A DNA stretch of 64,000 nucleotides, taken from JANQHS01 sp965227315. GTDB taxonomy: Bacteria; Bacteroidota; Bacteroidia; Cytophagales; CCMP332. Position 1 is the first letter of the stretch. Every line of letters starts with the position of its first letter. The translations under genes and the position numbers were made by a program. Shown piece after piece: positions 59,210 through 64,000 of the stretch. Location: the NCBI GenBank assembly GCA_965227315.1, contig OZ245737.1, positions 682,001 to 746,000 of the forward strand, in the 5' to 3' direction. The notes below the pieces were generated by a model. That model was given only the letters and a program-made list of their open reading frames with translations, did no database searches and was not told the origin of the DNA.

Positions 59210-59935
59210 TCAATCCAAAACATGATATACCCAGGTTTCCTCATAGCCGCTCTCAATTCGTTGAATTCCCGTGACCGAGGAAGAAAGGTTTTGTTTGTAT
59301 TGATGAACCGCAAAGGATTTTAGAATTGGTCCCGTGCCCAGAGCATAAATCTCCCAGCGCACGTTCTTTTCGATCAGGTTCTCGATGTCGCTTTTTGTAA
59401 CCCTGATACAATCATCAAACTTCATTGTGTCCAGGGAAACCGAAAAGTCCACGGAGTCTACTACGAAAATCTCAGGGTCAAGATTGTTAAAGGCGTTTCC
59501 ATTCCAGGAGGCACCATCCTGGATCGGAAACCGCAATTCCGTTACCACACGATTGTTTCTGTTCTTGTTTAAGTACACATTATTGTTTCCGACCTGATAG
59601 ATCGAGTCCGGATTGAGTGGCCACGGACTGGAAGTATCGGTCTTCGAAAACGAATATTCCAGGAAAAATTGATTTCCTTCCAGATCGTCATCGACCCCAT
59701 TGATCGCTTCCCGGATCAAAAAATAACTGGTGTCGGCAACGGTGGGCAAGGGAACGGAACCGGAATTCGCATCGAGGTAAAAATCTATCCTCTCCACCAG
59801 ATAGGTTCTTTCATGACCCAGGTACAGAGGATAGTATTCAAATCCCCGATCAACCACGATCGGGTCCTGTTCACTCTGGCATTGAATCAGAATGAAAGCA
59901 GAAAGGATCAATATGCTACGAAAAATTGCTCCCAT
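59210..59935 (-). CDS. Hypothetical lipoprotein
   Basis: Starting at ATG 59935, the 241-residue product has a lipoprotein-like signal (FRSILILSAFILIQC). The mature part starts with DPIVVDRGFEYYPLYLGHERTYLVERID, a common opening of Bacteroidota lipoproteins of unknown function, and continues as a beta-rich fold with the end SGYEETWVYHVLD. No domain name can be given with certainty. It is the first gene of the operon with the subtilase, rpe and receptor. Confidence 0.7.
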   Translation of the reverse strand: MGAIFRSILILSAFILIQCQSEQDPIVVDRGFEYYPLYLGHERTYLVERIDFYLDANSGSVPLPTVADTSYFLIREAINGVDDDLEGNQFFLEYSFSKTDTSSPWPLNPDSIYQVGNNNVYLNKNRNNRVVTELRFPIQDGASWNGNAFNNLDPEIFVVDSVDFSVSLDTMKFDDCIRVTKSDIENLIEKNVRWEIYALGTGPILKSFAVHQYKQNLSSSVTGIQRIESGYEETWVYHVLD

Positions 59936-60046
59936 ACATTGATCAACAAAATTACGGATCGAATCTGCTACTGGCATTCGATTTTTGCCTTAAATCGTAT
60001 TTCAGGCATATAGATAGGAGAAAAAAGTAACTTTGAAGAAAAAAGC

Positions 60047-60646
60047 TTGGCACTTTCCAGACAGGTACTTGTGAGGAACATCAGCAATCTTTCGGATGCA
60101 AGGTATTGTGCCGGAATGGGAGCTGAGATCCTGGCTTTTTCATTGAACGAGGGCAATCCCGACCATATCTCAGCGGAGGACCTGGAAGAGCTCAAATCCT
60201 GGGTTGAAGGAGTGGAGTTTGCCGTGGAAGTGGATCATTCTGAAGTTTCTGCGCTTAACTCCGATGCAGATCTCTTCATTATAAATGCCAAAGAACTGAG
60301 CTCCATTGAGAGCTGGCAGGGATCGGCCATACTTTCCATGGAGCCGGAGGATCTCCCGGGCTTTGATCCAGGATCTTACATGGAAAGTGGCTCACAAATA
60401 AAAGCGATCAGCTTAAGCATTGATTCTCGGGATCTATTCGCGGACAATGAAGGGTTGATCAATAAATTGAACAGTTTGGAGGATATCAGGGTTTTTGTAG
60501 ATATGCCCGACCTGGAAAATCATATTGAGAAAGTTTGTGAATTACTTCCACGGGCGGGATTTACCTTAAGCGGAAGTAAGGAATTAAAACCGGGATATAA
60601 GGATTTTTATGAATTAGCCCCTGTGTTGGAGTATCTGGAAGTATGA
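60047..60646 (+). CDS. TrpF-like (phosphoribosylanthranilate isomerase fold) protein, probably non-canonical
   Basis: The 199-residue protein starts with TTG at 60047. The start VLVRNISNLSDARYCAGMGAEILAFSLNEG follows the TrpF beginning (KICGITNxxDAxxAxxxGAxxxGF), but the catalytic Cys-Gly of that motif is replaced by Asn-Ile here. The middle and end (IRVFVDMPDLENHIEKVCELLP, RAGFTLSGSKELKPGYKDFYELAPVLEYLE) match the last part of the TIM barrel, where the phosphate-binding segment GSKELKPGYKD aligns with the TrpF SGVExxPGxKD. Isomerase activity is doubtful. Its last codons overlap the PorT-like gene (ATGA). Confidence 0.6.
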   Translation: MALSRQVLVRNISNLSDARYCAGMGAEILAFSLNEGNPDHISAEDLEELKSWVEGVEFAVEVDHSEVSALNSDADLFIINAKELSSIESWQGSAILSMEPEDLPGFDPGSYMESGSQIKAISLSIDSRDLFADNEGLINKLNSLEDIRVFVDMPDLENHIEKVCELLPRAGFTLSGSKELKPGYKDFYELAPVLEYLEV

Positions 60647-61281
60647 AATCAAAGATACAGCTCATAGTGCCTTTCGTATTGATGCTGCTGGCATCGAGCC
60701 AATCTATGGCTCAATGGAATGTATTTGCAGGGCCGAAAATGGGATTGAACCTGAGCACTTTTGATTCAAGATTTATTCTGCTCACCCCCACCACCATGAA
60801 AAGCTCTTTTGCAGCAGGAGGATTTGTAAGGGCACAAAAATGGGACGAGGTATATTTCCAAGTGGAAATCATGGCCCTGGGAAAGGGAGGCTCATTTGCC
60901 GCCGAGGACACAGTTCCCGGAGTAACTATAAAAACATCATACCTGGAGATCCCGCTTATCCTTGGTTACCAACCCAAGGAGGACTTTCTTGATGTACATA
61001 TCGGTTTTGCCTTTTCCAAACTGCTATCCGCTTTTGCGGAAACGGAAGGCAGCAATATCAACCTTCGGGATGAGTTTCACTCATGGGATTTCAGCATACT
61101 CGGGGGAATCGGATTTGAGTTTGAACCCGGAGTTGGGGTCAATGCCAGAATGACCTATGGGATCGCAAATGCGCTAAGGGACATTCAATCCAACCAGGTG
61201 TTCACCACGGAGATGCACAACTTCTCCCTGACCTTTGCGGTCTGGTACAAAATTCCGATCGTCAAGAACAGGTATAATTAA
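60643..61281 (+). CDS. PorT-like outer-membrane beta-barrel protein
   Basis: The 212-residue protein has a signal peptide (VPFVLMLLASSQSMA) and an eight-stranded barrel pattern typical of PorT family members: WNVFAGPKMGLNLSTF, FAAGGFVRAQKWDEVYFQVEIMALGKGGSF, TSYLEIPLILGYQ and a final strand FSLTFAVWYKI. Most such paralogs are not the true PorT of type IX secretion, and this one is isolated from other por genes. Start overlaps the previous gene by 4 bp; end overlaps gdhA by 4 bp. Confidence 0.78.
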   Translation: MKSKIQLIVPFVLMLLASSQSMAQWNVFAGPKMGLNLSTFDSRFILLTPTTMKSSFAAGGFVRAQKWDEVYFQVEIMALGKGGSFAAEDTVPGVTIKTSYLEIPLILGYQPKEDFLDVHIGFAFSKLLSAFAETEGSNINLRDEFHSWDFSILGGIGFEFEPGVGVNARMTYGIANALRDIQSNQVFTTEMHNFSLTFAVWYKIPIVKNRYN

Positions 61282-62627
61282 TTCACCCCCTGCGAAACCA
61301 TGGCTTCCGCTACCTTTTCAAAAGCAGCCATATTCGAACCCGAGACATAATCTCCAGGCTTACCGTATTTCTCAGCTACCTTCAAAGAAGTATCATGAAT
61401 GCTTTTCATGACTTCCTGAAGCCTTGCATCCACCTCTTCTTTTTTCCAATAGAGACCCATTCTGTTCTGTGTCATTTCAAACCCTGAGGTTGCGACTCCT
61501 CCAGCATTCGAAGCTTTTGCAGGAGCAAACAATGCACCGGACTTCTGAATGATCTCAATTCCACCAAGAGAAGTAGGCATATTCGCTCCTTCGGCCACGA
61601 TCTTGACCCCGTTGTTGACAAGGTTCTGAGCATCGATATCATTGATCTCGTTTTGTGTAGCACAGGGGAACGCGCAATCAGCTTTCAGCTTCCATAGGGG
61701 GTTATGATCCATGGATCTGTCTACTGCAAAATAATTAGCCTCAGAATACTTTTCGGCATATTCAGAGATCCTACCCCGCTTCGCAAATTTCAGTTCCATC
61801 AAATAGGCCAACTTATCCGAATCGATCCCGGCCTCATCATAAATGTATCCTGAAGAATCAGAAGCAGAGATCACCTTGGCGCCAAGGGAGTTGAGCTTCT
61901 CTATAGCATATAACGCGACGTTTCCACTCCCCGAAACGATGCATGTTTTTCCTTCAAGGCTGTCGCCATTGGCTTTCACCATATTGTCGGCAAAATAGAT
62001 CAGACCGTAACCTGTGGCCTCCGGTCTCAGTACGCTGCCACCCCAACCCAGTCCTTTTCCTGTCAGCACTCCGGTGAATTCATTCTTGATCTTCTTATAG
62101 TTTCCGAAAAGGTAGCCGATCTCACGTCCACCTACACCGATGTCGCCAGCAGGAACGTCAGTAAATGCTCCTATATGCCTGAAGAGTTCTCCCATAAAGG
62201 CCTGACAAAAGCTCATCACCTCCCTGTCGGACCTTCCCTTGGGATCAAAATCAGAACCTCCTTTTCCACCACCAAGTGGCAAGGTGGTCAGGGCATTTTT
62301 AAAAACCTGCTCGAAGCCCAGAAATTTCAAGATACTTTGATTCACACTCGGATGAAAACGCAAGCCCCCCTTATAAGGTCCAAGAGCGCTATTCATTTCT
62401 ACCCGATAGCCCTTATTGATATGAACCCTTCCACGGTCATCTGTCCATTCTACCTTAAAGCTTATCAACCTTTCCGGTTCAAGTACCCTTTCAAGTATCC
62501 TTTCTTCATGGTACTGGGGATTGGCATCGATTACTGGCTGAACAGTATTAACAACTTCTTCAGCAGCCTGATGAAACTCGCTTTCACCAGGATTCTTTTG
62601 GATCAACTTTTCAATGATGTCAGACAT
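61278..62627 (-). CDS. gdhA: NADP-specific glutamate dehydrogenase
   Basis: The 449-residue enzyme has the N-terminal substrate domain (FKVEWTDDRGRVHINKGYRVEMNSALGPYKGGLRFHPSV, with the catalytic Lys in the later LPLGGGKGGSDFDPKGRSD) and the NAD(P) domain (CIVSGSGNVALYAIEKLNSLGA). The end, SNAGGVATSGFEMTQNRMGLYW, is typical of the hexameric, NADP-using class. It converts 2-oxoglutarate and ammonium to glutamate. Length is as expected. Monocistronic, 33 bp downstream of trmB on the same strand. Confidence 0.96.
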   Translation of the reverse strand: MSDIIEKLIQKNPGESEFHQAAEEVVNTVQPVIDANPQYHEERILERVLEPERLISFKVEWTDDRGRVHINKGYRVEMNSALGPYKGGLRFHPSVNQSILKFLGFEQVFKNALTTLPLGGGKGGSDFDPKGRSDREVMSFCQAFMGELFRHIGAFTDVPAGDIGVGGREIGYLFGNYKKIKNEFTGVLTGKGLGWGGSVLRPEATGYGLIYFADNMVKANGDSLEGKTCIVSGSGNVALYAIEKLNSLGAKVISASDSSGYIYDEAGIDSDKLAYLMELKFAKRGRISEYAEKYSEANYFAVDRSMDHNPLWKLKADCAFPCATQNEINDIDAQNLVNNGVKIVAEGANMPTSLGGIEIIQKSGALFAPAKASNAGGVATSGFEMTQNRMGLYWKKEEVDARLQEVMKSIHDTSLKVAEKYGKPGDYVSGSNMAAFEKVAEAMVSQGVN

Positions 62628-62659
62628 TGCTGTGGTGGATTTTGATGGAAATTTAAAAT

Positions 62660-63316
62660 TTATATCATTTTAAAACGCAGGTAATGAATTTTTGATCCCT
62701 TTTCGGTCCAAATTTTTTCATACTTGGTGGTGATGCCCAGGTGCTCATTCATATAACCCGAGTTATACAGATCTCGCGTCATCTCCAGGGAAGAGGTTTT
62801 CAATTCCTCCAGAACCTCCAGGGTGTAATCAAAAAAGGACTGATTATCTGTTTTTAGATGGAGAATGGATCCCGGTTTTGAGATATGAGCATACATCTTC
62901 AAGAACCTCGGATTTGTAATTCTGCGTCTTACATCGCGTTTCTTCGGTCTTGGATCCGGAAAGGTGATCCAGATCTCATCAACCTCATTCTCTTCAAAAA
63001 AAGAAAGCAGGTCGTGGATCTTGGTCCTTAGAAAAGCAACATTGCTCAGGCCTTTTGCGGTAGCTTCCTGACTTCCGCGATAGATCCGGTCTCCTTTGAT
63101 ATCGATCCCGATAAAATTCTTCTCCGGATTCGCTTCACCCAATCCCACAGTATACTCTCCCCGACCACACCCGAGTTCCAAGACTATGGGATGATCATTT
63201 TGGAAATACAGCTCCCTCCATTTTCCCTTTATTTTTTCAAACAGATCCTTTCCCGGCTGGACCACATTTGGATTCTCCCGGTTAGCTTCAAACTTTTTTG
63301 TCTTGCTTCTGCTCAT
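62660..63316 (-). CDS. trmB: tRNA (guanine-N7-)-methyltransferase
   Basis: The 218-residue protein has the TrmB motifs: PIVLELGCGRGEYTVGLGEANP (SAM binding), NFIGIDIKGDRIYRGSQEA, EVDEIWITFPDPRPKKRDVRRRITNPRFL with the family signature, and LHLKTDNQSFFDYTLEVL. It methylates G46 of tRNAs. It directly follows folC (stop TAG adjoins ATG). Confidence 0.95.
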   Translation of the reverse strand: MSRSKTKKFEANRENPNVVQPGKDLFEKIKGKWRELYFQNDHPIVLELGCGRGEYTVGLGEANPEKNFIGIDIKGDRIYRGSQEATAKGLSNVAFLRTKIHDLLSFFEENEVDEIWITFPDPRPKKRDVRRRITNPRFLKMYAHISKPGSILHLKTDNQSFFDYTLEVLEELKTSSLEMTRDLYNSGYMNEHLGITTKYEKIWTEKGSKIHYLRFKMI

Positions 63317-64000
63317 CTATATAACCTCCGCGACTACAAAGGTGCTTCCACCCACAAAAACGGAATCGCCGGTTTCCGCGGATCTCAATGCCATTTGAAG
63401 AGCTTCATTAACCGATCCGCAGTCTTCTCCTTTTCTTCCCAGTCCATTCCCAAGTTCAGCTAGCCTTCCGCTATCCATTTTGCGTGGGATATCGGGCTGG
63501 CAATAAAAATACTTTGCTTCTTCGGGCATCAGAGACAGGTTTTTCGAGATGTCCTTGTCATCTACGGTACCCCAGACGATATGCAATTTTCCAGGAAGCT
63601 CAATGATCTGAGGAAGTATATTCCTCAGGCCGTCCTCATTATGTGCGCAGTCACATACAACCAAGGGTTGTTCCTGAAGGATGGTCCACCGCCCCTGGAA
63701 ACCGGTATTTCCAATAAGATCCTTGATACCCTTCACCGCATGATCCGGACGGATCTCATATTCGTCGGATAGCTCATTGAGAACGGCCATAGCACCAAGG
63801 AGATTTCTTTGCTGATGTTCGCCCTGCAGGGGAAGAACTGCGCTCAGTTCGGTTCTGAAGTATTCTTCATTCTCATCCTTTATGAGATCTTTCCATTTGA
63901 TCTCCCATGCCTTGGTCAATGGAGCATTTTTCTCCCTGGCCGTCTTTTCAAAAACATGAAAAATATCCGGTTGGTTTTCGGAAATTACGACAGGTGTGTG
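63317..64000 (-). CDS. folC: Bifunctional folylpolyglutamate/dihydrofolate synthase, C-terminal part
   Basis: The frame is open from the right edge (27 codons before the first possible TTG start) to TAG at 63317, so the N-terminus and ATP-binding part lie outside. The visible 227 residues are the C-terminal Mur-ligase-like domain: LPLQGEHQQRNLLGAMAVLNEL, GFQGRWTILQEQPLVVCDCAHNEDGLRNIL, and LHIVWGTVDDKDISKNLSLMP, ending FVGGSTFVVAEVI. The HNxxG and SxFVVAE segments are FolC hallmarks. It adds glutamate to folates. trmB follows without a gap. Confidence 0.92.
   Translation of the reverse strand, partial: HTPVVISENQPDIFHVFEKTAREKNAPLTKAWEIKWKDLIKDENEEYFRTELSAVLPLQGEHQQRNLLGAMAVLNELSDEYEIRPDHAVKGIKDLIGNTGFQGRWTILQEQPLVVCDCAHNEDGLRNILPQIIELPGKLHIVWGTVDDKDISKNLSLMPEEAKYFYCQPDIPRKMDSGRLAELGNGLGRKGEDCGSVNEALQMALRSAETGDSVFVGGSTFVVAEVI

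Noticed and set aside
60643..61281. Taking the PorT-like barrel as the true T9SS component PorT.
   Set aside because: It matches only the general barrel family, lacks neighbouring por genes and such paralogs are numerous in Bacteroidota.

Overview
The window is chromosomal DNA from a member of the Bacteroidota, most likely an order Cytophagales type bacterium. The evidence is a PorX-type response regulator with a PglZ domain, three proteins ending in type IX secretion (T9SS) type A sorting domains, a fused lpxC-fabZ gene, two TonB-dependent receptors with carboxypeptidase-like N-terminal domains, DUF4249 and DUF4221 family lipoproteins, a PorT-like barrel, many TTG/GTG starts with little Shine-Dalgarno sequence, and promoter elements of the TAnnTTTG kind. 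No rRNA, tRNA, CRISPR array, insertion sequence or prophage was seen. Gene density is high and no gene-free stretch exceeds 300 bases.

Layout. 1-9.7 kb: an ABC permease running off the left edge and its PadR regulator, then a plus-strand run of small soluble proteins (VOC, Crp-like, DinB, DUF1801/YdeI, SRPBCC) and two T9SS-exported proteins. 9.7-20.5 kb: a DUF4249/TonB-receptor pair, a bestrophin-like protein, a sodium-dependent transporter, lipoproteins, a class C beta-lactamase-like hydrolase and polyphosphate kinase. 20.5-25.8 kb: a tightly packed plus-strand run (methyltransferase, IF-2B-like, DinB, YdeI-like, SDR), then fumarylacetoacetase and a flavin reductase. 25.8-29.1 kb: porX, tsaE and an alanine dehydrogenase family gene in one overlapping minus-strand operon. 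29.1-30.3 kb: an HD phosphohydrolase.

30.3-37.6 kb is the accessory-looking part. It holds a thioredoxin-like CxxC lipoprotein, a DUF4221 lipoprotein, two tandemly duplicated genes for 80-residue secreted peptides with eight cysteines, a secreted Ada-like cysteine/histidine protein, a divergent pair made of a putative zinc microprotein and a nuclease-like protein, an orphan LuxR-type DNA-binding protein, three unknown proteins and a LytS/LytTR two-component pair. The duplicated peptide unit carries its own terminator and an upstream dyad, and one of these terminators lies inside the apparent 5' end of the DUF4221 gene.

37.7-41.6 kb: the lipid A/fatty acid operon lpxD, lpxC-fabZ, lpxA plus an ABC ATPase. 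41.6-45.8 kb: a large PIG-L deacetylase, a 39-residue membrane protein and a sodium:solute symporter joined by overlapping stop and start codons. 46-50.4 kb: a MacB-type export operon (ATPase, two paralogous permeases, adaptor) with an unusually good ribosome-binding site behind a leader hairpin. 50.4-64 kb: a Na/Pi cotransporter, a COG3014/LpoB envelope operon, an operon joining a lipoprotein, a T9SS subtilase, ribulose-phosphate epimerase and a TonB receptor, a TrpF-like barrel with a PorT-like barrel, and housekeeping gdhA, trmB and folC, the last cut by the right edge.
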